NCBI GenBank assembly: GCA_035691305.1
Contig: DASSJF010000082.1
Coordinates: 62,001 to 126,000 of the forward strand
Direction of reading: 5' to 3'
Origin: a bacterium
GTDB taxonomy: Bacteria > Sysuimicrobiota > Sysuimicrobiia > Sysuimicrobiales > Segetimicrobiaceae
Length of the DNA stretch: 64,000 bases
The first letter of the stretch is position 1; each line of letters begins with the position of its first letter. A program made the position numbers and the translations under genes. Shown here in pieces: positions 17,949-26,909 of this stretch. The notes beneath the pieces were generated by a model that searched no databases, had not been told where the DNA came from, and saw nothing but the letters and a program-made list of their open reading frames with translations.

Positions 17949-18848
17949 CTATCGCGAACGAAAGCGCGGATCGAGCAGATCGCGCAGTCCGTCGCCGAGC
18001 ACGTTCATCGCCAACACCAGCGTCAGAATCGCGAGTCCCGGGAACGTGCTGATCCACCACTGGTCGAGATAGTTGCGCCCGGCGGCGATCATCGAGCCCC
18101 ATTCCGGGATCTGCGGCGGCGGGCCGAGTCCCAGGAAGCTCAGCGACGCGAAGGTGAGGATGGCGTGGCCCACGTCGAGCGTGCTGAGGATCACCACCGG
18201 CGAGATCGTCTGCGGGAGCACGTGCCGGAGGAAGATCCGCGGGCGCGAACCGCCGACCGCGCGCGCCGCGAGCACGTACTCGCGGTCCCGCAGCGCCAGC
18301 ACGAGGCCGCGGACGAGCCGGGCGTAGGACGGCCACCACGCGACCATGATCGCGATGATCGCGTTCCGGATGCCGGCGCCGAGCGCCGCCGTGATGACGA
18401 GGGCGAGGATGACCGTCGGAAACGCGAGCATCAGGTCCGTGCCCCGCATGATCGCCTCGTCGGCGACCCCCCCGAGAAAGCCGGCGGTCCCGCCGATCAG
18501 CGTGCCGAGCACGACCGCGAGCGCCACGGCCACGATGCCGACCGGGATCGAGAGGCGCGCGCCGTAGAGAATGCGGCTCAGGATGTCGCGCCCGAGCGGG
18601 TCCGTGCCGAGCCAGTGCTCGGGGCCCGGAGGCTGCAGGCGTCCGGCGATCGATTGCGCGAGCGGCGGGTACGGCGCGAGCGACGGCGCGAGCGCGGCCG
18701 CGGCGATCCAGCCGGCGACGATCGCGAGGGCAAGCAGCGCGAGCGGCGAGCCGGAGAGCTGACGCGGCAGCAGGCGGCGCCACCGGCGCCGTGCCCGCCG
18801 GGGCACGGGCGCCGTCTCCGTGGTGGTGACCGCGGCGTCCACGCTCAC
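17949..18848 (-). CDS. ABC transporter permease, DppC/OppC type
   Basis: A 299-residue inner-membrane permease of the peptide/nickel importer class. There is a hydrophobic segment near residues 28-60, an extracytoplasmic loop with the family signature HWLGTDPLGRDILSR, and five further membrane segments. The EAA-type cytoplasmic loop follows AVGGSRPRIFLRHVLPQT, which contacts the ATPase. The start overlaps the stop of the DppB-like gene (ATGA). No ATPase gene (DppD/DppF) is present in this operon or elsewhere in the window. Confidence 0.92.
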   Translation of the reverse strand: MSVDAAVTTTETAPVPRRARRRWRRLLPRQLSGSPLALLALAIVAGWIAAAALAPSLAPYPPLAQSIAGRLQPPGPEHWLGTDPLGRDILSRILYGARLSIPVGIVAVALAVVLGTLIGGTAGFLGGVADEAIMRGTDLMLAFPTVILALVITAALGAGIRNAIIAIMVAWWPSYARLVRGLVLALRDREYVLAARAVGGSRPRIFLRHVLPQTISPVVILSTLDVGHAILTFASLSFLGLGPPPQIPEWGSMIAAGRNYLDQWWISTFPGLAILTLVLAMNVLGDGLRDLLDPRFRSR

Positions 18849-19864
18849 GCGACCCGGATGCGCGGGTCGAAGAACGCGTAGGCCACGTCGACGACCAGAT
18901 TGACCATGACGTACACCGCGGCCACGACGATGCCGCTGCCCATGATCGCCGGGAAGTCGAGCGACGTGGCGCTGCTAAACGCGTAGAGGCCGAGGCCCGG
19001 CCAGCTGAACACCGTTTCGGTGACGACGGCGCCGGACAAGAGCCCGCCGAAGCTGAGGCCGACGATCGTGATGATCGGGATCAGCGCGTTGCGTGCCGCG
19101 TGCCGGACGATGACGGCCCAGCGGGTGACGCCCTTCGCCCGGGCGGTGCGGACGTACTCTTCGCCGAGCACTTCCAGCATGCTGCCGCGCATCATCCGGG
19201 TGACGATGCCGAGGCTGTAGGACGAGAGCACGACGGCCGGCAGGACGAGGTGCTGCAGCCAGTCGGCCGCCGCGTCCCAGCGATGGCTGAGGATCGCGTC
19301 GATGAGCACGAATCCGGTGACGAAGGGCGGTGGCGTAATCACCGGACTGAGCCGTCCCGGCGCCGGCGCCCAGCCGAGGTGCGCGTAGAAGACGACGATC
19401 GCGACGAGGCCGAGCCAAAACACCGGCGTGGAGACGCCCACGAGCGAGGTGACGCGGGCGGCTTGATCGATGGGCCGTTCGCGGTTGACCGCGGCCAGCA
19501 TCCCGAGCGGGATCCCGGCGACGAGGCTCAGCAGCATCGCGGCGACGGCGATCTCGATCGTCGCCGGTAGGTGCTGCCGCAGGTCGAGCAGCACCGGCTG
19601 GCGCGTGGAGATCGAGACGCCCATGTTGCCGTGGACGAGGTTCCAGAGATAGATCAGGTACTGCTTGTAGAGCGGCTGGTCGAGCCCCCAGCGATGGCGA
19701 AACGCGGCGACGATCGTCGGGTCCGCGGCGGCCTGGTCGCCGAGATTGGCCGCCACCGGATCGGCCGGGACGGCGTGGGACAACAGGAAACTCAGCAGCG
19801 TGATCCCGACCAGCATCGGGACCAGCAGCAGTACCCGCCGGACGATGTAGCGGAAGAGCGTCAT
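18845..19864 (-). CDS. ABC transporter permease, DppB/OppB type
   Basis: A 339-residue inner-membrane permease, the partner of the DppC-like protein. The N-terminal YIVRRVLLLVPMLVGITLLSF membrane segment and the DPTIVAAFRHRWGLDQPL region are typical of DppB; the EAA loop reads TARAKGVTRWAVIVRHAARN. Six membrane segments are expected. It lies downstream of the solute-binding protein gene, separated by 137 bases that carry two tandem hairpin repeats. Confidence 0.92.
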   Translation of the reverse strand: MTLFRYIVRRVLLLVPMLVGITLLSFLLSHAVPADPVAANLGDQAAADPTIVAAFRHRWGLDQPLYKQYLIYLWNLVHGNMGVSISTRQPVLLDLRQHLPATIEIAVAAMLLSLVAGIPLGMLAAVNRERPIDQAARVTSLVGVSTPVFWLGLVAIVVFYAHLGWAPAPGRLSPVITPPPFVTGFVLIDAILSHRWDAAADWLQHLVLPAVVLSSYSLGIVTRMMRGSMLEVLGEEYVRTARAKGVTRWAVIVRHAARNALIPIITIVGLSFGGLLSGAVVTETVFSWPGLGLYAFSSATSLDFPAIMGSGIVVAAVYVMVNLVVDVAYAFFDPRIRVA

Positions 19865-19900
19865 AAAATGCCGGACGGCGCCGCGTTCGTCCCGCGCGGG

Positions 19901-19980
19901 CGGGACCGGGTGGCGGGATGCGCCACCGTCGCCCCACTCGCGGGACTAGGTGGCGGGATGCGCCACCGTCGCCGGCGTCG
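19901..19980. repeat. Two tandem 40-base units, each with a small inverted repeat, between SBP and permease genes
   Basis: Units 19901-19940 and 19941-19980 share the 25-base core at 19909-19933 and 19949-19973. Each core holds GGTGGCG-GGATG-CGCCACC, a 7-base-pair stem with a 5-base loop. On the minus strand these lie just after the solute-binding protein stop, where stem-loops often stabilise the upstream message so that the binding protein is made in excess over the permeases. Confidence 0.8.
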
Positions 19981-20001
19981 TCCGGCCCGCGCCGCCTTTC
20001 T

Positions 20002-21657
20002 CTACGTCTTGCTGACCGTGTAGTAGTCGACCATCCAGGCGCTCGCGAAGGTAACGCCGCGCACGTTGGACCGGAACGCGTACGGCGTGACCGGCTGGAA
20101 CAGCGGCGCCCACGGACCGTACGAGGCAATCATCCGGTTGAGCCGCTCGTACAGCCCCACTCGCTTCGCCGTGTCGATCTCGGTTTCCGTCGTCTTGGCC
20201 AACTGCGCGATCTGCGCCGCCACCGGGCTGGCCTCCGGCATCCATCCTGTACGCTTGGCCACCGTGCGGCCCGGCACGAACACGAGGTAGTCGCTCACGT
20301 CGGGATAGTCGGCCGCCCACTGCCAGATGCCGAGCTGGTTCTTGCCGTCGCGGTACTGCTGGATCGCGACGCTGTACGGGAGGCCGTTGAGGTTGATCTT
20401 GATGCCGACCGTGGCGAGGTCTTCCTGTACCTTCTGCGCGATCAGGTTCGCCTGGATGCCGTAGAAGACGAGGTCGCCCGCGAACGTAAGCGTCCCGGAA
20501 ATCTCGCCGAGGTTGGCTTCCTTCAGCAGGCGCTTCGCGTGCTCGCGGTCGGTCCGCGCCGCCTCGGCGGCGGGCAGCGCGCCCGGGAAGTTGTTCGGGA
20601 TGATGCCGGCCTGGCGGAGCGCGCCCTTACCCGCGAGGGTCAGCATTCCCTTGTAGTCGATGGCGGACCGGACCGCCTCGACGACCTTCGGGTGCGCGAA
20701 CGGCCCGCCGACCTGCGGGTTTTGGTTCATCATCACGTACACGAGCGTCGAGGCCAGGCTGGTCTTCACGGTGACGCCGGGAACGCCGGCGAGGCTGCGG
20801 ACCTGGTCGGCGCCGATACCGGTCGCCACGTCAAGGTCGCCCTTCTTGATCATCAACTCCTGCGCCGACGGCTCGGCGACGTTGCGGAGGACGACACGGT
20901 CGATCTTCGGCGCACCGCGCCAGTGGTTGGGGTTCTTGACGAGCACGATCTCCTGCTTCGGGATGTAGTGGTCCAGGGTGAACGCGCCGGTGCCCGCGGA
21001 GTGCGCGTTCAAATAGGCCTCGGCTTGGTCCTTGGTCTTGGCGTCCGGGCTCGCGTCGCCGCCGTTGGCCGCCACGAGCTTGCTGTCGATCGCGCTCAGC
21101 ACCGGGCTGGAGAGGATCGGCAGGATCGCCGGGTGCGGCTCGGTCATCCGGATGACGACCGTGAGGGGATCGGGCGTCTGCACTTCGTCCAGGCCCTCGA
21201 GCAGAAACGCGGCGTTGCCCTTGAGGTACCGCACGCGGTCGATCGACCACTTGAAGTCCGCGGAGGTCAGAGGGTTGCCGCTCGCAAACTTGACGTTCGG
21301 CCGCAGCTTGAAGGTATACGTCTTGCCGTCCTGCGAGACGGTCCAGGCGGTGGCGAGCGAGGGCTTAGGCGTCTTCAGATCCTCGCCCTCGAACGTCACC
21401 AGCGAGTCGTACGTCGCGTGGTCGATGTTGTTGGCGCCGTTCTCCAACTCCCGACCGGGGTCCAGAGTCTTGATGTCGAACCCGGCCCCGCCCACGGTGA
21501 GCGTTGACGACGCGGCCGCGCCCAAGGCGGGGCGCGCCGCCTCGAGCAGGCCGAGGAACGAAAAGCCGGCACCGGCACCGGCAAGGCGGAGGAGGTCGCG
21601 CCGCGAGAGATCGCCCTTCCCATCAGACCTGTCAGACCTTCGGTACCCACGAGCCAT
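20002..21657 (-). CDS. ABC transporter substrate-binding protein, family 5, Tat-type signal
   Basis: A 551-residue periplasmic-type binding protein of the SBP_bac_5 (DppA/OppA) family. The N-terminus has a twin-arginine motif SRRDLLRLAG (R19, R20), a hydrophobic stretch and an ALGAA cleavage region. The body shows family signatures (PSLATAWTVSQDGKTYTFKL, VKFASGNPLTSADF). It is the first gene of SBP-dppB-dppC-hyuA-hyuB and probably captures the substrate that HyuAB opens. The ATG at 21657 is preferred over an upstream in-frame start because the Tat signal begins there. tatC is present at 48320. Confidence 0.9.
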   Translation of the reverse strand: MARGYRRSDRSDGKGDLSRRDLLRLAGAGAGFSFLGLLEAARPALGAAASSTLTVGGAGFDIKTLDPGRELENGANNIDHATYDSLVTFEGEDLKTPKPSLATAWTVSQDGKTYTFKLRPNVKFASGNPLTSADFKWSIDRVRYLKGNAAFLLEGLDEVQTPDPLTVVIRMTEPHPAILPILSSPVLSAIDSKLVAANGGDASPDAKTKDQAEAYLNAHSAGTGAFTLDHYIPKQEIVLVKNPNHWRGAPKIDRVVLRNVAEPSAQELMIKKGDLDVATGIGADQVRSLAGVPGVTVKTSLASTLVYVMMNQNPQVGGPFAHPKVVEAVRSAIDYKGMLTLAGKGALRQAGIIPNNFPGALPAAEAARTDREHAKRLLKEANLGEISGTLTFAGDLVFYGIQANLIAQKVQEDLATVGIKINLNGLPYSVAIQQYRDGKNQLGIWQWAADYPDVSDYLVFVPGRTVAKRTGWMPEASPVAAQIAQLAKTTETEIDTAKRVGLYERLNRMIASYGPWAPLFQPVTPYAFRSNVRGVTFASAWMVDYYTVSKT

Positions 21658-21799
21658 CGTTGTCCCGTCCCCCTTAACAGATGGTGACCGTATTATCAAA
21701 ACGCCATTTCGTTTTTCGGGATGAATACGGAAGATAGTAGAGGGGTTGTTTCTCTTTTCCTCGAACGATCTCCTTGCTCGTTTTCCTGGAGGGGAGACC
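21658..21799. promoter_or_regulatory. AT-rich divergent promoter region between SBP operon and DegT operon
   Basis: A 142-base gap in which 21680-21740 is strikingly AT-rich for this genome. It contains GTATTAT (+ strand, 21690) and, on the minus strand, TTGATAATAC, both plausible -10 regions. I cannot fix a -35 for either. It must hold the promoters of the leftward transporter/hydantoinase operon and the rightward DegT operon, and so probably any shared operator. Confidence 0.55.
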
Positions 21800-22969
21800 A
21801 TGGCGCGCGAGGCACCCGTCCGAGAGATCCGCTACAAGCCGGTCATGACCGACGAAATGATCGACGCCGCGACCCGCGTGCTGCGCAGCGGCAAGTACAT
21901 CCGCAGTTTCCCGCTGGAGGACTCCGAGGGCAAGCGCTTCGAGGACGAGTTCTGCGCCTACATCGGCGCGCCCCACGCCGTCAACATGTCGAGCGGCACC
22001 GCGGCGATGCACATCGCGCTGCTGGCGCTCGGCGTCGGGCCCGGCGACGAGGTCATCACGGTTCCGAACACGTTCTCCTCTGTCGCGGACGTCATCATCC
22101 TCTGCGGCGCGAAGCCGGTCCTGGTCGACGTCGAGCCCGACACCTACAACATGAACGTCGGGCAGGTCGAGGCCGCGATCACGCCGCGGACGAAGGCCAT
22201 CATGCCGGTGCACATGAACGGCCACGCGGTCGATATGGACCCGCTGATGGCGATCGCGCGGAAGCGCGGTCTGAAGGTGATGGAGGACGTCTGCCACGCC
22301 GCCGGCGCCAAGTACAAGGGCCGCTATCTCGGGACGTTCGGCGACGCCGGCTGCTTCTCGTTCGTGCAGAACAAGTGCATCTCCGTCGGCGGCGAAGGCG
22401 GCATGATGGTCACCTCGGACCCCAAGGTCTGGGAGACGGCGATGATGTTGTGCAACCACGGCCGCGGACGGCGGTGGTTCGAGGGGCACAAGGCCTACCA
22501 TATCTACCGCGCCCAGCAGATCGAGTTGGTGGGTTTCAACTACCGGCAGAACGAGCTTCACTCGGCGATTGGCCGGATCCAGCTCAAGTACCTCGACGGC
22601 TGGAACGCCCGCCGGCGCGAGAACGCGGCACTGTACGGGACGCTGCTGAGCCGATTCCGCCACGACCTGACGCTGCCGGCCGCCAAGCCGTACGCCGAGC
22701 ATGCGATGATGCGGTTCGTGGCGCAGACGCCGCGGCGCGACGAGCTGCGCGCGTATCTCGAGGCCCGCGGCATCCACGTCATGGTGGAGTACGGCACGCC
22801 GATTCACCTCGACCACGCCTACCAGCGCCACTGCGGAGCGCCCGAGGGGACGTTTCCGGTCACGGAGCGGCTCGCGCAGACGATCCTGACGTTGCCGTGC
22901 TATCAGACGCTCGACGCCAACGACATCGGATACGTCGCGGAGGCCATCCGGCAGTTCTACCGTGAGTAG
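21800..22969 (+). CDS. DegT/DnrJ/EryC1/StrS-family PLP aminotransferase, paralogue 2
   Basis: A 389-residue member of the family with the standard catalytic loop: D163 (MEDVCHAAGAKYKGR) and K192 (FSFVQNKCISVGGEGG). The N-terminal SGKYIRSFPLEDSEGKRFED block matches that of paralogue 7 (32857), so these two form one subgroup with the family's usual S-F-x3-K spacing and an intact EGG. CTGGAGGGGA about 8 bases before the ATG at 21800 sets the start. It is first in a run of eight overlapping or closely spaced genes ending at 30906. Confidence 0.88.
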   Translation: MAREAPVREIRYKPVMTDEMIDAATRVLRSGKYIRSFPLEDSEGKRFEDEFCAYIGAPHAVNMSSGTAAMHIALLALGVGPGDEVITVPNTFSSVADVIILCGAKPVLVDVEPDTYNMNVGQVEAAITPRTKAIMPVHMNGHAVDMDPLMAIARKRGLKVMEDVCHAAGAKYKGRYLGTFGDAGCFSFVQNKCISVGGEGGMMVTSDPKVWETAMMLCNHGRGRRWFEGHKAYHIYRAQQIELVGFNYRQNELHSAIGRIQLKYLDGWNARRRENAALYGTLLSRFRHDLTLPAAKPYAEHAMMRFVAQTPRRDELRAYLEARGIHVMVEYGTPIHLDHAYQRHCGAPEGTFPVTERLAQTILTLPCYQTLDANDIGYVAEAIRQFYRE

Positions 22970-24146
22970 CCGCGACCCGGCCGGCGGCGGGCCGCTTCCC
23001 GTGAAGTACCGGTGTCTCTGGACGCCGTTCGACGCCGAGATGCGGGACGCCATGCTGCGTCCCACGCCGGGCCCGGTGTACTACGACGGCCCCGAGGTCG
23101 AGGCGTTCGAGCGCGAGGCCGCGGCTTACCTCGGCGTCGCGCGCGGCGTCGGCGTTTCGTCGGGAACAACGGCCCTGTACCTCACGATGCTGGCGATGGG
23201 GATTGGTCCCGGCGACGAGGTCGTCTGCGCCGCGAACGGCTACGTGTGCGGCGCGGAATGCGCGATCCAGGCCGGGGCCAAGCCGGTCTACTGCGACGTG
23301 CTCGACGAGACCGCGAACCTGGACGCGCGGACCGTCGAACCGGTGCTGACGCCGCGCACGAAGGCGATCGTGGCCGTCCACCTCTACGGGCATCCCGTGG
23401 ACATGGATCCGCTCATGGATCTGGCGCGCCGCAGAGGCCTGTTCGTGATCGAGGATCTCGCGCACGCTTTCGGCGGGCGGTACAAGGGGCGTCCGCTCGG
23501 CTCGATCGGACACGCGAGTTTCACGAGCTTCGCGCGCAAGGGGATTACCGTCGCGGGACAGGGCGGCATGGCCTTTACCGCCGACCCGGAGTGGACGCGC
23601 CGCATCGCGCTGCTGCGGCGCCACGGTTGGGAACGCGGCCACGCGTACCGGAGCCGGATCAGCCTGGTTGGCTTCAACCATACGCTCGGCGAGTCGCTCG
23701 CCGCGGTGGGCCGCGTGTCGCTGTCGCGGCTCGACCGGCACAACGCCGTGCGCCGCGAGAACGCTCGCCGGTACACCGGCGGCCTCACCGCGCGCGGCCT
23801 CGGCGCGGCGGTCCCCGTCGAGTTGCCGTGGGCGTCGCACGCGTGGTTCCACTACGTGATCCGCGTGCCGCGGCGCGACGATCTCATCGCGTTTCTCCGC
23901 ACGCGCGGCGTCGAGGCCGGCATTCACTACAAGCATCCCGTGTACCGCGAGCCGGTGTACATCGCGCGTACCGGCGAGGACCCCGGGCCGCGGCCGGTGG
24001 CGGATCGAATCACGTCGCACATCGCCACGCTCCCGTCGCACCCGGAAATGGGCGGCGACGGGGTGGACTACGTGCTCGATCAGGTGGCCGAGTTCTACGG
24101 CGGGCGCTTGGACGAGGCGGCCGGCGCGGCCGCCGCCGCGCGGTAG
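22962..24146 (+). CDS. DegT/DnrJ/EryC1/StrS-family PLP aminotransferase, paralogue 3
   Basis: A 394-residue paralogue whose GTG start lies inside the last codons of paralogue 2 (8-base overlap), so translation is coupled. Catalytic residues are D165 (IEDLAHAFGGRYKGR) and K193 (FTSFARKGITVAGQGG). The lysine loop has one residue fewer than paralogues 2 and 7, and the usual glutamate of EGG is Gln. The N-terminal block is shorter (TPGPVYYDGPEVEAFER). The C-terminus ends in an Ala-rich tail. The acceptor is unknown; being cotranscribed with an amidase suggests an amide or amino-acid related substrate. Confidence 0.87.
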   Translation: MSSRDPAGGGPLPVKYRCLWTPFDAEMRDAMLRPTPGPVYYDGPEVEAFEREAAAYLGVARGVGVSSGTTALYLTMLAMGIGPGDEVVCAANGYVCGAECAIQAGAKPVYCDVLDETANLDARTVEPVLTPRTKAIVAVHLYGHPVDMDPLMDLARRRGLFVIEDLAHAFGGRYKGRPLGSIGHASFTSFARKGITVAGQGGMAFTADPEWTRRIALLRRHGWERGHAYRSRISLVGFNHTLGESLAAVGRVSLSRLDRHNAVRRENARRYTGGLTARGLGAAVPVELPWASHAWFHYVIRVPRRDDLIAFLRTRGVEAGIHYKHPVYREPVYIARTGEDPGPRPVADRITSHIATLPSHPEMGGDGVDYVLDQVAEFYGGRLDEAAGAAAAAR

Positions 24147-24152
24147 GGCCCC

Positions 24153-25550
24153 GTGGCGCCCGGTCTCGCGTACCGCTCGCTCACCGAACTCGGCCGTCTC
24201 TTGGACTCCCGGGAGGTGTCGCCCGTCGAGATCGTGGCCGAGGCGCTCGCGCGGATCGAGCGGTACAACGGCCGGTTCGTGAGCTACCTGACGGTCTGCG
24301 CCGAGGCGGCGACGGTGCAGGCCAGGCGCGCCGAGCAGGAGATGGCCGGCGGGCGCGGCCGCCGCACGCGGCTGCACGGTCTGCCGATCGCGCACAAAGA
24401 CATCAGCCTGACGAAGGGCGTCCGCACGACCGCGCACTCCCGCTGCCTGCTCGAGCACGTGCCGGACCGAGATGCGACGCACGTTCGCCGTCTCGCGGAG
24501 GCGGGCATGATCATCCTCGGCAAGACGAACACGACCGAGTACGCGTGCGGGACGATGGACGTTTTCGGCATCGCGCGCAACCCTTGGGATCCGGGCCGTT
24601 ACACCGGCGGCTCGAGCGCGGGGTCCGCGAGCGCGCTCGCCGCCGGCATGGCCCCCGCGGCCACCGGCTCCGACACCGGCGGATCGATCCGGGTGCCCTC
24701 GAGCTTCTGCGGCATCGTGGGCCTCAAGCCGACCTACGGGCGCGTCAGCCGGTACGGGCTGATTCCGCTGAGCTGGAGTATGGACAACGTGGGTCCGATG
24801 GCGCGGACGGTCGCCGACTGCGCGCTGCTGCTCGGCGCGATGGCGGGCCACGATCCGCTGGACCCCACCAGCGCGCGGGCCCCGGTGCCGGACTTCACCG
24901 ACGGGCTGGATGCCGGCCTGCGCGGCATGGTGCTCGGCGTCCCGAAGCAGCATTTCTACGACGGGCTCGATCCCGAGGTCGACGCGGCCGTGCGCGCGGC
25001 GCTGCGGCACCTCGAGAGCGCGGGGGCCCGCCTCGAGCCGGTCGATCTTCCGCTCGCCGGCCACCTCGCCGGACCCGGCGGCATTCTGATCATGGCCGAA
25101 GCCTACGGGCTGCACGCCGCGCAGCTGCGCGAGCGCGCCGCGGACTACGGCGCGCGCACCCGCCGGCGCATCGCGTCGGGCGCCTGCTACACGAGCGGCG
25201 AGTACGAGGCGGCGCTGCGGATTCGCGGGGCCTGGACGCGCCAGGTGGCGCGGGCGCTCGACCGCGTAGACGCAATCGTCACGCCGACGGTGCCGCACCC
25301 CGCGTTCACCGTCGAGGTGCAGCGGGCCGGGGAGCCGCCCGACACGAGTTGGGGGACGCGCCACTTCAATCTGTCCGGGCATCCCGCGCTGTCGCTGCCC
25401 TGCGGCTTCACCGCGGCGGGGCTGCCGGTCGGGATGCAGCTTGCCGGCCGGTACTTCGACGAGGCGACTCTGTTCCGCATCGCCCACGCGTACGAGCAGT
25501 CGACGCCGTGGCACAGCCGGCACCCGGCGCTTCCGGAGGCGGCGGCATGA
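24153..25550 (+). CDS. Amidase signature-family amidase (GatA/AtzE-like)
   Basis: A 465-residue amidase with the Ser-cisSer-Lys catalytic set: K82 (LPIAHKDIS), the glycine-serine motif GGSSAGSASALAAG (cis-Ser near 154) and S178 in GSDTGGSIRVPSSFCG. It hydrolyses a carboxamide to acid and ammonia; GatA-type members use ammonia for transamidation. It is 6 bases after paralogue 3 and overlaps the next small gene (ATGA). With no GatB in the window, a catabolic amidase with a small partner, as in AtzE/AtzG, is more likely than tRNA transamidation. The start is GTG. Confidence 0.92.
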   Translation: MAPGLAYRSLTELGRLLDSREVSPVEIVAEALARIERYNGRFVSYLTVCAEAATVQARRAEQEMAGGRGRRTRLHGLPIAHKDISLTKGVRTTAHSRCLLEHVPDRDATHVRRLAEAGMIILGKTNTTEYACGTMDVFGIARNPWDPGRYTGGSSAGSASALAAGMAPAATGSDTGGSIRVPSSFCGIVGLKPTYGRVSRYGLIPLSWSMDNVGPMARTVADCALLLGAMAGHDPLDPTSARAPVPDFTDGLDAGLRGMVLGVPKQHFYDGLDPEVDAAVRAALRHLESAGARLEPVDLPLAGHLAGPGGILIMAEAYGLHAAQLRERAADYGARTRRRIASGACYTSGEYEAALRIRGAWTRQVARALDRVDAIVTPTVPHPAFTVEVQRAGEPPDTSWGTRHFNLSGHPALSLPCGFTAAGLPVGMQLAGRYFDEATLFRIAHAYEQSTPWHSRHPALPEAAA

Positions 25551-25750
25551 GCGGTTCAACCGAACGCATTCGCGAGGAGCTCGGGCGCCTCGGCATCGCG
25601 GTGGACGGTGACGATCTTGCGATGATCGCGAAGATCGTCGAGGCGAACCGCGCGGGACTGGCCCGCGTGCCCGCCGAGGCCGTCGACGATCCCGAGGTGA
25701 GCCATGGGTTCCTGCCGCCGGCGGTACCGGGAGAGCCCCATGGCGTCTGA
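25547..25750 (+). CDS. Small putative amidase partner (GatC/AtzG-like), 67 residues
   Basis: This ORF begins at an ATG overlapping the amidase stop and ends 11 bases into the next DegT gene. The 67 residues are mostly two helices (TERIREELGRLGI, LAMIAKIVEANRAGLAR) and a Pro-rich tail ending in a GFLPPAVPG stretch. Size, position and helix-plus-tail layout recall GatC and the AtzG-like (DUF4089) proteins that stabilise amidase subunits by wrapping a C-terminal tail around them. I see no decisive motif, so the functional label is inference from context. Confidence 0.6.
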   Translation: MSGSTERIREELGRLGIAVDGDDLAMIAKIVEANRAGLARVPAEAVDDPEVSHGFLPPAVPGEPHGV

Positions 25751-26909
25751 GGCGCGCGCCGCGATGGAGATCCCGTACAAGTTCCCGTACCCGGTGACCG
25801 ACGAGATGCAGCGCGCGGTCGCCGACGTGCTGCGCCGGCGGATTCACTACTTCGGGCCGTACACCGACGCGCTGGAAGCGAAGCTGGCCGCGCTGAGCGG
25901 GACGAAGCGCGCCGTCGCGGCCTCGTCGGGCAGCGCCTGCCTGCTTCTCGGCCTGCACGCCTGCGGAGTGGGCGCCGGCGACGAGGTCGTCATGCCCGCG
26001 AACATCTACGCCGGCGTCCCCGAGGCCGCGCTGCAGCTCGGCGCCGCACCGGTCCTGGTCGACATCGACCCGCGGACATACAACATCTCGGTGGAGCAGG
26101 TGGAGGCGGCGCTCTCGCCGCGGACGCGCGCGATCGCGGTGCAGCACAGCTACGGCCACGCCGTCGACATGGATCCGCTGCGGCGCCTCGCCGAGCCGCG
26201 CGGGATTCGCATCCTCGAAGACGCGGCGCACGCGCTCGGCGGCCGGTACAAGGGACGGCCCACCGGCGGGCTCGGCGACGTCGGCGTGTTCGCGTTCAGC
26301 AACAAAGGGATCTCCGCGTGCGGGGTCGGCGGCGCCGCGACGGCGGCAGACGAGCGGATGGCGCAGGACCTGGTCGACCGCCGGTACCATGGCCGGCGCG
26401 CCGGCTACGAGACGCACGTCCTCGGCTACAACTTCCGCTTGACGGAGATGGTTGCCGCGGTCGCGTCGTGCCAGCTGGACCACCTGCCGGCGTGGAACGC
26501 GCAGCGCCGGCGCAACGCGGAGCACTATACGGTGCGCCTCGGCGACGCCGGCGTCCCGCTCGGACTGCCGGTCGAGCTGCCGTACGCCGAGCACACGTTC
26601 CTGCACTACGTCGTGCGGCTCGACGCCCGGGACGCGCTGATGGAATACCTCCGAGGACGGGGCGTCACGACCTCGGTGCACTATCCCGTGCCGGTGCACC
26701 GGCACGCGGCGTTTGCCGGCCGCCTGCCGTACCGCGAGGGCCAGTTCCCCGAAACGGAGCGGGCCTGCCGGGAGATTCTGTCGCTGCCGTGCCATCCGGC
26801 CGTGGGCGAAGCCGAGATCCGGTACGTCGTGGCGGGGGTCGCAGAGTTCTACCACGGCCGCGCCGACGCGCGGCGCCGGACGGAACACGGTGGAGGGGGG
26901 CGGGCATGA
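25740..26909 (+). CDS. DegT/DnrJ/EryC1/StrS-family PLP aminotransferase, paralogue 4
   Basis: A 389-residue paralogue from the ATG at 25740, which has GGGAGA just upstream and overlaps the preceding small gene; an ATG at 25764 (MEIPYKFPY) is an alternative. D161 (LEDAAHALGGRYKGR) and K189 (FAFSNKGISACGVGG) are present. The lysine loop is the short form. The N-terminal RRRIHYFGPYTDALEAKLA replaces the usual SG(W/K)-type block. The C-terminus has the family's HYPVPVHRHAAF histidine segment. The stop overlaps the next start (ATGA). Confidence 0.86.
   Translation: MASEARAAMEIPYKFPYPVTDEMQRAVADVLRRRIHYFGPYTDALEAKLAALSGTKRAVAASSGSACLLLGLHACGVGAGDEVVMPANIYAGVPEAALQLGAAPVLVDIDPRTYNISVEQVEAALSPRTRAIAVQHSYGHAVDMDPLRRLAEPRGIRILEDAAHALGGRYKGRPTGGLGDVGVFAFSNKGISACGVGGAATAADERMAQDLVDRRYHGRRAGYETHVLGYNFRLTEMVAAVASCQLDHLPAWNAQRRRNAEHYTVRLGDAGVPLGLPVELPYAEHTFLHYVVRLDARDALMEYLRGRGVTTSVHYPVPVHRHAAFAGRLPYREGQFPETERACREILSLPCHPAVGEAEIRYVVAGVAEFYHGRADARRRTEHGGGGRA

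Noticed and set aside
22860-26888. A 1342-codon open frame on the minus strand across DegT2-DegT4 and the amidase
   Set aside because: It is antisense to several well supported genes, is Arg/His/Pro-rich with no domain pattern, and reflects the scarcity of stop codons at high G+C.
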